Notes: a model not told the origin generated them from the letters alone. A stretch of 64,000 bases of DNA from Hyphomicrobiales bacterium (GCA_900467685.1 UBQX01000026.1:38623-102622); one strand, 5' to 3'. Shown: positions 1 to 8,946, counted from the stretch's first letter. Program-made: numbers and translations.

Positions 1-309
1 AGTGCTGTTTTGCCTGCGAACATAACTTCCTACCGATTGTTTCCGTCCATGCGAAAAAGCCGAACAGTGCCGGCCGATTATGACGATTTGAATTAATTTA
101 GCTTAATTCGGGTTACCAAACCGTCAACAAGGGGTTGCTTCGCGGCAAAAACGGTCGAGAGCAGCATATTCCACACGGTCATTCGTGCCGGAATGGCGCG
201 AAGCGCTTCCCTTGCGCTGATGAAAGGCCTTCGAAATCGGGCGACATTGGGGCGGTCTGGCCGCCCCATTCCGTTTTGCGAGAAAATGGCTCCCGGTCTG
301 CCCCTCGCC
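1..309. other. Non-coding window edge with two small inverted repeats
   Basis: I see no convincing gene here. Short open frames on both strands lack family features. Two inverted repeats are visible: an AT-rich one at 90-109 (arms GAATTAA and TTAATTC, 6-base loop) and a GC-rich one at 249-267 (arms GGGGCGG and CCGCCCC, 5-base loop). The second lies just past the stop of the leftward hydrolase gene and could end its transcript, but no T-run follows it on that strand, so a terminator call is weak. Confidence 0.4.
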
Positions 310-1311
310 TCACCGCGTGATCTGCCGATGGACATAGTCGCGGATAAGGTCGGCGGTCGCTGGCTTATTGATCAGACCCAGATGATCGACGCCGTCGAGG
401 ACATGATAATCGCCCTTTGGGTTGGCGGCCGACAAGGTCGGTTCGAACTGGTCGGCGCGAAAGGCCTCATCCTCTTTTCCTGCCACCAGCAGGAATGGCG
501 GGAGCCTGGCCACGTCGCCGAGGTAATCGCGGCGCGGCGCATAGGAAACGTTGAGCCGCCAGGAATAGGCGGTTGTTGCCGTCTTGCCCTGCGGACTGTC
601 GAGCACGGCGCGCGGGAAATGGAAGCTCACGACCGTGAGCCCGTCGAGGGCATGGATGCCGAGCCCGTTGAGGATCGACAGGCCGATGGCGCGGCGCACC
701 AGAGCCTCGGACCAGCCGCCGGCATTGTCGCGCATGGTCGGTGCGGCATAGTTGAGATAGGGGGAGAGCAGCACCGCGCCGCTCAGCATGCTGCCATACT
801 GGCCGCCGGCAAAGCGGATGACGAAGCCCCCGCCACTGGAATGGCCGGCGAGGATCAGCTTCTGCCCCGGCTTCAAGATCTGCCTGGCCAAAGAGGCTAC
901 ATCGTCTTCCAGTTGCCCTATGTAGTCGACATCGCCACGGCGTTCGGGCGATGGGCCATGGCCGCGCAGATCTGGGACCGCAACCGCGATGTCGCCACTG
1001 CCTGCAATCTGGCGAGCCAGCCACTGATAGCTTCCGCCATGCCAGCCGGAGCCGTGAACGAGGATGACGAGCGGTGCATTATCAGAATTTGCCGGGATGT
1101 AGCGATAGCCGAGCGGTGCGCCGTCTTCTGCCATATAGGTCATCAGTGGCAACTCGACATTCTCGGGCGGCAAGACGGAAGAGAAGGTGAGCGTCTTGTC
1201 GCCGCCCTCACTCACGGAAGGAAACTGTGTGTAGATCAGACCCAGCGCAACGAGAGGGATCGCCGCCAGCACTGCGATCGCGACGGTGAGGAGACGGATG
1301 ACAAGCTTCAT
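310..1311 (-). CDS. Membrane-anchored alpha/beta hydrolase
   Basis: 333-residue alpha/beta-hydrolase fold enzyme (serine lysophospholipase/esterase type). Residues 5-27 form an uncleaved signal or N-terminal membrane anchor. The oxyanion HG is at 86-87, PDLRGHG at about 113-119, and the nucleophile elbow GHSSGG places the catalytic serine near 158. A GKEDEAF acid region and a late GVDHLG histidine complete a plausible triad. It lies 3 bp downstream of the small membrane protein at 1315-1815, on the same strand, so the two probably form one transcript. The substrate cannot be told from sequence; a lipid or ester is inferred from the fold and anchor. Confidence 0.85.
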   Translation of the reverse strand: MKLVIRLLTVAIAVLAAIPLVALGLIYTQFPSVSEGGDKTLTFSSVLPPENVELPLMTYMAEDGAPLGYRYIPANSDNAPLVILVHGSGWHGGSYQWLARQIAGSGDIAVAVPDLRGHGPSPERRGDVDYIGQLEDDVASLARQILKPGQKLILAGHSSGGGFVIRFAGGQYGSMLSGAVLLSPYLNYAAPTMRDNAGGWSEALVRRAIGLSILNGLGIHALDGLTVVSFHFPRAVLDSPQGKTATTAYSWRLNVSYAPRRDYLGDVARLPPFLLVAGKEDEAFRADQFEPTLSAANPKGDYHVLDGVDHLGLINKPATADLIRDYVHRQITR

Positions 1312-1314
1312 CGC

Positions 1315-1815
1315 TCAGGCCGCCTTTGCGTTGAGGTAGGCAATGGCGCGGCCCATCATGAAGCAGGCGGATGTGGCATTCACGAAGCCATAGAGGAAGC
1401 GCAGGTTGTCGCTGGCGGCGAGAACAGGATTGATCGCCGAAACAACTGCAATCCCGTAGTTGACGCTGAAGATCGCGAGGATCAGGCCGAGCGAGAACCA
1501 TTCGCCTTCGATCAGCAGCCGGCCGGGAGCGATCCGCCGGGCTTTGCTCCCCGGCTTGACGAGCATCAGGAGCCCGAATGCGGCAATGATGCCGGCGACC
1601 GTGCCTAAAAGGGCCGGCTCGGCAAAACGCCCCATGACGAGGCGAGTGACGGCAATTGCCACGAATGCTGCTGCGGGAATGACGATGCGTGCGACGGAAA
1701 GCTCGCGGGTCCTGGTGCGCTGAAGGCCGAGATAGATGAGGCCGGCGAGAATGAGCCAGACCCAAAGGGGGGTGTTGGTGACGATACCGAGGGCATATTG
1801 TGTCGCGTATTCCAT
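1315..1815 (-). CDS. Small integral membrane protein (DUF6622-like)
   Basis: 166 residues with about four hydrophobic helices: residues 15-32, 45-62, a third near 68-85, and one in the C-terminal half around NYGIAVVSAI. A short basic loop (QRTRTREL) follows the first helix. It resembles the uncharacterised four-helix DUF6622-type proteins; I assign this from general architecture only. It precedes the alpha/beta hydrolase with a 3-bp gap, which suggests translational coupling and a shared membrane-associated role. No catalytic or metal-binding motif is visible. Confidence 0.7.
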   Translation of the reverse strand: MEYATQYALGIVTNTPLWVWLILAGLIYLGLQRTRTRELSVARIVIPAAAFVAIAVTRLVMGRFAEPALLGTVAGIIAAFGLLMLVKPGSKARRIAPGRLLIEGEWFSLGLILAIFSVNYGIAVVSAINPVLAASDNLRFLYGFVNATSACFMMGRAIAYLNAKAA

Positions 1816-1977
1816 GACGATGGTCCGTTCGTGAGGGTGCTTCGTGACGCAGCCAATCTGCGTTGACCGCAGTCATCGTCGAACTGCGGCCTTCCCTCAA
1901 ATGGACATGAATGAAGCGACAGGCATCTTTCGCGAGTGGCAACAAACGTCAATTCGCGAAGCGCGAATTGCGCTAGA

Positions 1978-2355
1978 TCAGCTTTTCTTGCTGTCTTCCA
2001 GCGCGTCGCGGGCCTTGTCGTAGTGCTCGGGCTTCATGTAGGCGCGCACCGAACTGATGGCCATGGTGAGCACGGCGAGATCGTCCGAGAAGCCCAGGAC
2101 CGCTATAAAATCCGGCACGATATCGATCGGCGACACGAAATAGGCGAGTGCGGCGAGCAGAATACCGCGCACCCGCGTGGGCGTTGACGGGTCGAGCACG
2201 CAATAATAGGCCGCCACCACGTCCTCACCAAACGGCAGGACGCGCACGGCGCGCTTGAAGGCCGGCCAGAAGCCCTTGCGGACCTTTTCCGACTGCTTTT
2301 CCTGCGTGTCCGGATCGCCCGGCATCAGGATTTCACCATACTTGATGTCGTCCAT
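1978..2355 (-). CDS. YkvA family protein (DUF1232)
   Basis: 125 residues. The central segment reads LAYFVSPIDIVPDFIAVLG, the signature of the YkvA/DUF1232 family: a short hydrophobic hairpin with the conserved SPIDIVPDF motif. The N-terminal 40 residues are charged and the C-terminus is lysine-rich. Family members are small membrane-associated proteins of unknown function. It stands alone, about 60 bp from phhB on the same strand. The family is clear; the function is not known. Confidence 0.88.
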   Translation of the reverse strand: MDDIKYGEILMPGDPDTQEKQSEKVRKGFWPAFKRAVRVLPFGEDVVAAYYCVLDPSTPTRVRGILLAALAYFVSPIDIVPDFIAVLGFSDDLAVLTMAISSVRAYMKPEHYDKARDALEDSKKS

Positions 2356-2418
2356 GCGAAGCCTCTTGCCGCCCGCCCAGCGCGGGCAGCCATGATGTAA
2401 GGATTGAGGGCGCCGGTT

Positions 2419-2727
2419 TCAAATCCTGTGATGCGCCTCTGCCCGGTCCATTTCCAGCGCCAGCTGGAAATCGAGTTCGGTGAGCCCACCGGCGGTGTGG
2501 GTAGAGAGCGACACCTCGACGGTTGCCCAGGAGTTCTTCCAGTCGGGATGATGATCGAGCTTCTCGGCGATGAGCGCGCATTCCGTCATGAAGGAGAAGG
2601 CTTCGCGGAAATTGGAGAAGCCGAAGGTCTTCGAAATCGCCTTGCCGTCTTCCTCGAGCCGCCAGCCGCCATGCGACTTCAGCTTCTCTTGCACATCGCT
2701 CTCATCGAGCTTAACTCGGTCAACCAT
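2419..2727 (-). CDS. phhB: Pterin-4a-carbinolamine dehydratase
   Basis: 102 residues, the usual length of PCD/DCoH. It removes water from 4a-hydroxytetrahydropterin to recycle the cofactor of aromatic amino acid hydroxylases. The family signature EKLDHHPDW (about residues 55-63) carries the catalytic histidine pair, followed by the STHTAGGLTELDF beta strand. It is transcribed away from the phosphatase gene with only 39 bp between start codons, so the two promoters must overlap. No phenylalanine hydroxylase is seen in this window, so the physiological pterin substrate is open. Confidence 0.92.
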   Translation of the reverse strand: MVDRVKLDESDVQEKLKSHGGWRLEEDGKAISKTFGFSNFREAFSFMTECALIAEKLDHHPDWKNSWATVEVSLSTHTAGGLTELDFQLALEMDRAEAHHRI

Positions 2728-2766
2728 GGTTCACTCCCTGTTTTTCACGTCAATGCGGACAACGCT

Positions 2767-3273
2767 ATGAACAACGTTTCGGTTCTTTTTGTGTGCCTCG
2801 GCAATATCTGCCGTTCGCCTTTGGCGGAGGGCGTGTTCCGCCATGTTGTAAAACAGCAGGGTCTCACAGGTCTTGTTACGACGGATTCGGCAGGCACTGG
2901 CGGCTGGCATACCGGGGAGGCGCCCGACCGGCGCTCGATTGCTGTCGCTGCCCAATATGGCGTCGATCTTTCGAAGCTGAAGGCGCGCCAGATCGTCAGG
3001 CGCGACTTTCAAACTTTCGACCTCATCCTAGGCATGGATGCCTCGAACGTCACGAATATCCAGCGCATCGCTCCGGAAGGGACACGCGAGCGGGTCCATC
3101 TCTTCTCCAAACTCACGCTGGGAGAAACATGGGACGTTCCCGATCCCTATTACGGCGACGCCTCGGACTTCGAGCGCGTCTACCACATGATCTCGGAGGG
3201 CTGCATGTCCCTGGCCGAAAGGCTGAAATCATCCGACATGTCGGCGAGCGGGAACACTTCCTCGGTCAGATAA
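2767..3273 (+). CDS. Low-molecular-weight protein-tyrosine phosphatase
   Basis: 168 residues. The P-loop CLGNICRSP (Cys10 to Arg16) near the N-terminus and the general-acid DPYYG motif in the last third define the LMW-PTP family, which dephosphorylates tyrosine residues (often on polysaccharide kinases) or arsenate. I use the ATG directly before NNVSVLFVCLGN; a longer in-frame reading from 2404 runs through the divergent phhB gene and is not credible. The conserved domain ends near residue 154 (AERLK). The remaining tail lies inside the opposing thpR gene, giving a 94-bp tail-to-tail overlap. Confidence 0.9.
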   Translation: MNNVSVLFVCLGNICRSPLAEGVFRHVVKQQGLTGLVTTDSAGTGGWHTGEAPDRRSIAVAAQYGVDLSKLKARQIVRRDFQTFDLILGMDASNVTNIQRIAPEGTRERVHLFSKLTLGETWDVPDPYYGDASDFERVYHMISEGCMSLAERLKSSDMSASGNTSSVR

Positions 3274-3773
3274 GGACCGCCGCCCACGGAATCGCGCGAC
3301 GAGAGCAGCACGAAGCGTGGAACGACAAAGGGCGCGGTGTAGAAGTTCCCGCGCCCTGACAGATAGTGTACGACATCATCGACCCGTGACGAGCGAAGCC
3401 TCGCCAATGTCACATGCGGCGTAAACTTCCTGGGGTCCGGTGGAAGACCGATCCGCTGGCAGATCCGCTCGATTTCGCCCTGCAGGGCCGTCATCTCCTC
3501 ATTGGGAGATACGCCGGCATAGACGGAATGCGGCTTCTTGGAGCCGAAGGATCCTATGCCGGAAAGCTGGAGGGAAAATTCGGGGCGGTCGATGCGGTCG
3601 AGCCGATCGACGATTTCATCTGCGGTGCGATTATCGACATCCCCGATGAAGCGCAATGTGATGTGATAGTTCTCGACGTCTATCCATCTGGCTCCGGGGA
3701 GACCACCGCGCAACAATGAGAGGCTCATGGCCGCATTGCGCGGAATTTCGAGGGCGGTAAACAGTCTGGGCAT
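3180..3773 (-). CDS. thpR: RNA 2',3'-cyclic phosphodiesterase
   Basis: 197 residues, 2H phosphoesterase family (formerly called 2'-5' RNA ligase), acting on RNA 2',3'-cyclic phosphate ends. Two catalytic HxT motifs are present: HIT at 37-39 and HVT at 120-122, with the usual roughly 80-residue spacing. The N-terminal MPRLFTALEIP is typical. The normal family end (EEVFPLAD) comes near residue 178; the last 19 residues are encoded inside the convergent phosphatase gene and look like read-through tail. Confidence 0.9.
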   Translation of the reverse strand: MPRLFTALEIPRNAAMSLSLLRGGLPGARWIDVENYHITLRFIGDVDNRTADEIVDRLDRIDRPEFSLQLSGIGSFGSKKPHSVYAGVSPNEEMTALQGEIERICQRIGLPPDPRKFTPHVTLARLRSSRVDDVVHYLSGRGNFYTAPFVVPRFVLLSSRDSVGGGPYLTEEVFPLADMSDDFSLSARDMQPSEIMW

Positions 3774-3893
3774 GACGAGCTCCCCGAATCTATTACTCGA
3801 ACGATCCTAGCGAATCACGCAATTGCGAAATGCGCAAGACAAAAGGGAAATGCCCTGTGGAACGAATAGTTTCACGCAAGCGACAATTTTGAC

Positions 3894-4535
3894 TTACTTC
3901 GCTGAAATCGATTTCAGAAACGCCTCCGCCGTGGGCAGAAATGCTGCAACTGCGGCGTCCACCCCCTGGGCATTCGGATGCATGCCATCGTCGAGTTTCA
4001 GTTCGGGCTTGAGCACGTAAGCCTCGACGAACAGGGGGTAAAGCGGCGCATCATATGCCTTGGCGAGATCCGGAAAGATCTGGTTGAAGCGCGCGGCATA
4101 GTCCGGCCCAAGGTTCGGCGGGGCCTGGATGCCAGCGATGAGGACGGGGATCTTGCGCTCCTTCAGCCGGGCAAGGATCGCGTCGAGGTTTTTCTTCGTG
4201 TCCTCGGGGGCAAGCCCTCGCAGGGCGTCGTTGGCGCCGAGCTCAAGGATGACGCCATCGGTTCCGTCGGGGATCGACCAGTCGGCACGGGCAAGGCCGT
4301 CGCCGGTCGTGTCGCCGGAGACGGAGGCGTTGGCAATTGCCACATCGTAACCCTTGGCCTTCAGCGCCACTTCCAGCTTGGCCGGAAAGGCATCCGCTGC
4401 CGGCAGCTGATAACCGGCCATGAGGCTGTCGCCAAAAGCAACCAGCTGCACCGTTTTTGCCGCCGCCTGCGAAGCCCAGAGCAGCGAGGCTGCAAGCAAT
4501 ATTCCCATCGACGCTTTAAAACGCATCTTCGTCAC
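3894..4535 (-). CDS. tesA: Arylesterase / multifunctional acyl-CoA thioesterase I (GDSL family)
   Basis: 213 residues with a Sec signal peptide (about 1-26, ending AAA). SGNH-hydrolase blocks: FGDSL with Ser37, ASVSGDTT, ELGANDALRG, and a C-terminal DDGMHPN bearing the catalytic Asp-His. This matches TesA, a periplasmic esterase/thioesterase/lysophospholipase. The divergent partner at 4620 is a YbbA-type ABC ATPase followed by its permease. The same tesA/ybbA/ybbP association is known in many proteobacteria, which supports both identities. Confidence 0.92.
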   Translation of the reverse strand: MTKMRFKASMGILLAASLLWASQAAAKTVQLVAFGDSLMAGYQLPAADAFPAKLEVALKAKGYDVAIANASVSGDTTGDGLARADWSIPDGTDGVILELGANDALRGLAPEDTKKNLDAILARLKERKIPVLIAGIQAPPNLGPDYAARFNQIFPDLAKAYDAPLYPLFVEAYVLKPELKLDDGMHPNAQGVDAAVAAFLPTAEAFLKSISAK

Positions 4536-4619
4536 CCTAAATTGCGTATTGCTTTCCGACCGGCCAGACGCCGACCGATTTCCGCAAGACTACGTTGCAT
4601 TGATATAGGGCAGATTTTC

Positions 4620-5324
4620 GTGACCGAAACCATTATCCGCCTGAAAAAGGCCGACCTGACGCTCGGGCTCTCGGCCGCTTCGGTCCATGTGCTCAAGGAA
4701 GTTGATCTGGAGATTGGCCGTGGCCGCTCGGTCGGGATTGTCGGTCCATCGGGGTCGGGCAAATCCACACTGCTCATGGTCATGGCCGGCCTGGAGCGGG
4801 TGGATAGCGGCGAGGTCGTGATCGACGGCGCCCCCTTCCATCAGATGAGCGAAGACCAGACGGCAGCCTTCCGGGGCCGCAATATCGGCATCGTCTTCCA
4901 GTCCTTTCACCTGATCCCCAACATGACGGCGCTAGAAAACGTCGCCGTGCCGCTCGAATTAGCCGGAGAGGCGAAGGCCTTCGACATTGCCCGTAAGGAA
5001 CTGGAGGCCGTTGGCCTTGGCGCGCGCATGGCGCATTATCCGGGTCAGTTGTCCGGCGGGGAGCAGCAGCGTGTAGCCATTGCCCGTGCACTTGCGCCCT
5101 CGCCTGCCCTGCTCATCGCCGACGAGCCGACCGGCAATCTGGACGGCGAGACCGGGCGGCAGATCGCCGATCTTCTTTTCGCCAAGCAGGCCGAGCGCGG
5201 CATGACCATGCTGCTCGTCACCCACGACCCGTCGCTTGCAGCACGATGCACCGAGCAGGTGCGCATGCGCTCCGGCAAGATCGAAGCCGCTGCCGCTGCC
5301 ACTCGCGAAACGGTGCAGGCATGA
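4620..5324 (+). CDS. ABC transporter ATP-binding protein, YbbA-like
   Basis: 234 residues from a GTG start preceded by an AGGG-type ribosome site. A longer upstream reading would overlap tesA on the other strand and lacks family sequence. Walker A GPSGSGKST, Q-loop IVFQSFHLIP, signature LSGGEQQR, Walker B LLIADEPTGNLD and the H-loop VTHD are all intact, as in the LolD/MacB/YbbA group. It overlaps the permease start by 4 bp (ATGA), indicating a two-gene complex. By family it energises extraction or export of lipophilic or envelope substrates; the substrate is not known. Confidence 0.9.
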   Translation: MTETIIRLKKADLTLGLSAASVHVLKEVDLEIGRGRSVGIVGPSGSGKSTLLMVMAGLERVDSGEVVIDGAPFHQMSEDQTAAFRGRNIGIVFQSFHLIPNMTALENVAVPLELAGEAKAFDIARKELEAVGLGARMAHYPGQLSGGEQQRVAIARALAPSPALLIADEPTGNLDGETGRQIADLLFAKQAERGMTMLLVTHDPSLAARCTEQVRMRSGKIEAAAAATRETVQA

Positions 5325-7864
5325 GCGCGGCGGCGCGGTTCCGCCTCTCGCTAAGACTTGCGCTTCGCGAAATGCGCGGAGGCCTGAGCGGCTTCTATAT
5401 TTTCCTCGCCTGCATTGCGCTCGGAACGGGTGCGATTGCGGCCGTCAATTCCGTGGCTGGCTCCGTGACCGGGGCGATGCAGGAACAGGGCCAGACCATT
5501 CTGGCCGGCGATATCCGCTTCCAGATCAACAACCGCGACGTGGCGCCGGAGGAAGAGGCCTATTTCAAGAGCTTCGGCGAGGTCTCCCGCTCTGACACGA
5601 TCCGCTCGATGGCCCGCAAGGGCGACGGCAGCGACCAGACGCTTGCCGAGGTTAAGGCCGTTGACGGGTCCTATCCGCTTTACGGTACGCTGCAGTTCGA
5701 ACCGCAGACAAGCGCCGCCGATGCGCTGGTACAGAAGGACGGCGCTTACGGCGCGATTGCCGCTCCCGATCTTCTCGACAGGCTGAAGCTGAAGGTCGGC
5801 GACGAATTGCTGGTGGGCAATGCCAAGCTCAAAATCACCGGCTCGCTGGTCAAGGAGCCCGATGCGCTTTCGGAAGGTTTCGCCTTTGCGCCGCGCCTGA
5901 TCGTCAGCCGCGACGCTCTCAATGCCGCAGGACTTGTCCAGACCGGAAGTCTCGTGGAGCATGTGTTCCGGGTGAAGCTCCCGGCTGGCGCGCCCATCCC
6001 GACAGAACTGAAAAAGAAGACGGATGCCGCCTTCCCCAATTCCGGCATTCGCATTGCGACGAGCAAGAACGCCGCGCCGGCGCTTAACGACACGATCAGC
6101 CGTTTCACCGAATTCCTTACGCTGGTGGGACTCACCGCGCTGATCGTCGGCGGCTCGGGCGTGGCGAACGCGGTGCGGGCGTATCTCGATTCGAAGCGCG
6201 GGGTGATTGCCACCTTCAAATGCCTCGGCGCGCCGGCCTCGACGGTTACGCTGATCTACATGCTGCAGATCCTGATGATCGCGGCCGTGGGCATCCTCGC
6301 CGGGCTGGTTCTGGGAGCGGTCGCGCCGATGATCGCCAATCGGTTTCTCGCCGAATATCTCCCCGTCGATCCGACCCCGACGCTGTTTCCGGCAGCACTT
6401 CTCATCGCCGCCCTTTTCGGGCTGCTGACGGCTGCCGGCTTTGCCATTCTCCCGCTCGGCCGCGCGCGTGAAGTACCGGCGACTGCCCTCTTCCGCGAGC
6501 AGGGCTTCGAGCCGACGCGGTGGCCCGCGCGGCCGTTTGCGATTGCCGCGGGCATTGTCTTCCTCGCCATTGCCGGGCTTGCCGTTTTCACCGCACAGGA
6601 CCGCCGCATTGCGCTCTATTTCCTTGGCGCGATCATCGTCGCCTTCGTGGTGCTGCGGCTGGTCGGCGTGGGCATTGCCGCACTTGCCCGCCGCAGCCCG
6701 TCCTTCCGCTCGCCGGTCGTGCGGCTGGCGCTGGGCAACATCCACCGCCCGGGAGCCCTGACCGGCCCGGTCGTGCTGTCGCTTGGTCTTGGCCTCATGC
6801 TCCTCGTGACGCTGGCGCTGATCGACGGCAACATGCGGCGTGAGCTGCAGGGCAATATGGCGGTACGCGCGCCGGACTATTTCTTCATCGATATCCAGAG
6901 CCGCGACCTCGCCGGCTTCGAGGAAGTGGTGAAGAAGAGCGCGCCCAATGCCAAGCTGGTCGAAGCGCCCATGTTGCGCGGACGGCTGACGGCGCTGAAC
7001 GGCACGGACGTCTCGAAGATCAAAGCCGCGGAAAGCGTGCGCTGGGTGCTGAACGGCGACCGCGGGATTACCTATTCCGACACCGTGCCGGAAAATGCGA
7101 CCGTCACCGAAGGCGCATGGTGGCCGAAGGACTATACTGGCGAGCCGCTCGTCTCCTTCTCCGAAGAAGAAGGCAAGGAACTGGGCCTGAAGGTCGGCGA
7201 TACCGTCACCGTCAACGTACTGGGCCGCCAGATTACCGCAAAGATTGCCAACATGCGCAAGGTCGACTGGCGCTCGATGGGCATCAACTTCGTCATGGTC
7301 TTCACGCCCTCGACCTTCAAGGGCGCGCCGCATGCCTGGCTGGCAACGCTGACGGGCACGGATGCCGAGCGCGCGGCAGAGAACTCGGTCGTTCATGCCG
7401 TGACGAATGCCTATCCGGGCGTCACCACGATCAATATCAAGGATGCTATTGATACCGTCACGAAGCTGACAGGCCAGATCGCGCTGGCGATCCGCGTCGC
7501 GGCGAGCGTGGCGCTCATTTCCTCCGTGCTGGTTCTGGCTGGCGCGCTGGCTGCCGGAAACCGCGCACGCATTCACGACGCTGTTGTTCTCAAGACGCTG
7601 GGCGCGACCCGACGGACGTTGATTGCCGCCTTCGGGCTCGAATATGCGCTGCTCGGGCTTGCTACCGCCATCTTCGCGCTGATCGTCGGGGCGGCGGCGT
7701 CCTATGGCGTCGTGCATCTCATCATGACGCTGCCCTGGCGTTTCGACCCGATGACGGCCGTTCTGACCGCAGTTCTCTCGCTGGTCGTGACGGTTGGTGT
7801 CGGGTTGATCGGCACCTGGCGGGTGCTGGGACAGAAAGCCGCACCGGTCTTGCGAGAACTATAG
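5321..7864 (+). CDS. FtsX-like ABC transporter permease, YbbP-like
   Basis: 847 residues. The start overlaps the ATPase stop (ATGA). The architecture is that of YbbP: an N-terminal helix (about 24-48), a periplasmic MacB-PCD-like domain, three helices of a first FtsX module near 265-395, further helices around 410-460 and 495-515, a second periplasmic domain, and a final FtsX module in the last 140 residues. The mobile-loop SKRGVIATFKCLGA and KTLGATRRTL segments, which contact the ATPase, occur once in each module. With the upstream gene it forms an inner-membrane mechanotransmission-type transporter. Confidence 0.88.
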   Translation: MSAAARFRLSLRLALREMRGGLSGFYIFLACIALGTGAIAAVNSVAGSVTGAMQEQGQTILAGDIRFQINNRDVAPEEEAYFKSFGEVSRSDTIRSMARKGDGSDQTLAEVKAVDGSYPLYGTLQFEPQTSAADALVQKDGAYGAIAAPDLLDRLKLKVGDELLVGNAKLKITGSLVKEPDALSEGFAFAPRLIVSRDALNAAGLVQTGSLVEHVFRVKLPAGAPIPTELKKKTDAAFPNSGIRIATSKNAAPALNDTISRFTEFLTLVGLTALIVGGSGVANAVRAYLDSKRGVIATFKCLGAPASTVTLIYMLQILMIAAVGILAGLVLGAVAPMIANRFLAEYLPVDPTPTLFPAALLIAALFGLLTAAGFAILPLGRAREVPATALFREQGFEPTRWPARPFAIAAGIVFLAIAGLAVFTAQDRRIALYFLGAIIVAFVVLRLVGVGIAALARRSPSFRSPVVRLALGNIHRPGALTGPVVLSLGLGLMLLVTLALIDGNMRRELQGNMAVRAPDYFFIDIQSRDLAGFEEVVKKSAPNAKLVEAPMLRGRLTALNGTDVSKIKAAESVRWVLNGDRGITYSDTVPENATVTEGAWWPKDYTGEPLVSFSEEEGKELGLKVGDTVTVNVLGRQITAKIANMRKVDWRSMGINFVMVFTPSTFKGAPHAWLATLTGTDAERAAENSVVHAVTNAYPGVTTINIKDAIDTVTKLTGQIALAIRVAASVALISSVLVLAGALAAGNRARIHDAVVLKTLGATRRTLIAAFGLEYALLGLATAIFALIVGAAASYGVVHLIMTLPWRFDPMTAVLTAVLSLVVTVGVGLIGTWRVLGQKAAPVLREL

Positions 7865-8003
7865 TAAACAATGCTAAGTCTACAAAAGTAACGAGAATTT
7901 TAGATTCTGAAGTCTTGCGGAACTTGAGCTTGCACCTCATATTCAGCGCATCGGTGTGAAGATCGTTTGAGATTTTCATACATACGATGCGCAGATTGGA
8001 GAA

Positions 8004-8046
8004 TTAGGGCGTCCTTTGCGCATCCTCTGGATGCACGACGCTCTAA
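8004..8046. repeat. 43-bp imperfect palindrome upstream of the BI-1 gene
   Basis: Outer arms TTAGGGCGTC (8004-8013) and GACGCTCTAA (8037-8046) pair with one G-U step. Inner arms GCATCC (8020-8025) and GGATGC (8029-8034) close on a 3-base loop. The GCGTC...GATGC...GACGC layout resembles dispersed palindromic repeats I remember from rhizobial genomes. I find only this copy in the window. The remaining 7865-8125 interval shows no gene; an AGAGG ribosome site precedes the ATG at 8126. Confidence 0.6.
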
Positions 8047-8125
8047 ATCAACATGGCGGGATTGCGCCTCAAAATGCTTTTTCCGACATGCAAATCGGGC
8101 ACTATGCCCCCTTTGAGAGGAAACA

Positions 8126-8893
8126 ATGGCTGAACTTCGCAACTTCCAAACCGGGACGCAGTCCGGCGTGATGGTTGACCAGGGCCTTCGCAGCTACATG
8201 CTGAAGGTCTACAATCTCATGATGTTCGGCGTCGGGATCACCGGTGTCGCCGCCTATGTCACGACACTTCTGACCACGACCAACGATCCGTCGCAGGCTG
8301 CTGCCACCATGCGCGGCGGCGTGATGCTGACCCAGCTCGGCGTGGCGCTCTACACCTCGCCCCTGCAGTGGGTCGTCATGCTGGCGCCGCTGGCGCTCGT
8401 CTTCTTCCTGAGCTTCCGCATTCACAAGATGAGTGTTTCGGCAGCGCAGGGCACGTTCTGGGCCTATGCCGCGCTTCTCGGCGTCTCGCTGTCGTCTATC
8501 CTGCTCGTCTACACGGCGGCCAGCATCACGCAGACCTTCTTCGTGACCGCTGCCTCGTTCGGCGCGCTGTCGCTCTACGGCTACACGACGAAGCGTGACC
8601 TTTCGGGCATGGGTTCGTTCCTGGTCATGGGCCTCTTCGGCATCATCCTGGCCTCGATCGTCAACATCTTCCTGAAGTCGTCGGGCCTTGAATTCGCGAT
8701 CTCGATCATCGGCGTGCTGGTCTTTGCCGGCCTGACCGCCTGGGATACGCAGAAGATCAAGGAAATGTACTTCGATGCGGACGATGAAGTCACCTATGGC
8801 CGCAAGGCCGTGATGGGTGCGCTGACCCTCTACCTCGACTTCATCAACCTGTTCCTGTTCCTGCTGCGCTTCCTCGGCAACAACCGCAATTGA
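8126..8893 (+). CDS. Bax inhibitor-1/YccA family membrane protein
   Basis: 255 residues with seven predicted membrane helices after a roughly 35-residue cytoplasmic start. The family end block (GALTLYLDFINLFLFLLR) and the preceding TAWDTQKIKEMYF segment with its conserved aspartate are the BI-1/TMBIM signature. Eukaryotic and bacterial relatives act as pH-sensitive calcium leak channels; bacterial YccA modulates FtsH. Single-gene transcript: a 261-bp upstream region carries a palindrome and a strong terminator lies 28 bp past the stop. Confidence 0.93.
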   Translation: MAELRNFQTGTQSGVMVDQGLRSYMLKVYNLMMFGVGITGVAAYVTTLLTTTNDPSQAAATMRGGVMLTQLGVALYTSPLQWVVMLAPLALVFFLSFRIHKMSVSAAQGTFWAYAALLGVSLSSILLVYTAASITQTFFVTAASFGALSLYGYTTKRDLSGMGSFLVMGLFGIILASIVNIFLKSSGLEFAISIIGVLVFAGLTAWDTQKIKEMYFDADDEVTYGRKAVMGALTLYLDFINLFLFLLRFLGNNRN

Positions 8894-8920
8894 TCGCGCG
8901 CGGACTTGAGCTATAAGGGA

Positions 8921-8946
8921 AGGCGGCCTCCGGGCCGCCTTTTTTG
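8921..8946 (+). terminator. Rho-independent terminator after the BI-1 gene
   Basis: GC-rich hairpin AGGCGGCC/GGCCGCCT with a short loop, followed directly by a run of six or more T residues. Confidence 0.92.

Noticed and set aside
193..1608. 471-codon plus-strand frame across the hydrolase gene
   Set aside because: Lies opposite a complete alpha/beta hydrolase with catalytic motifs; its own sequence is low-complexity and lacks domains.
3901..3920. GAAATCGATTTC palindrome as a third copy of the sugar operator
   Set aside because: It lies inside the 3' coding end of tesA, not in a promoter, and only the ATCGAT core matches.
5351..7717. Very long open frame antisense to the ABC permease (788 codons)
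   Set aside because: Product is rich in Arg, His, Gln and Asp with no family pattern; it mirrors the codon structure of the true gene. The same applies to long antisense frames at 18563-20704, 38519-40615 and 43735-45867.
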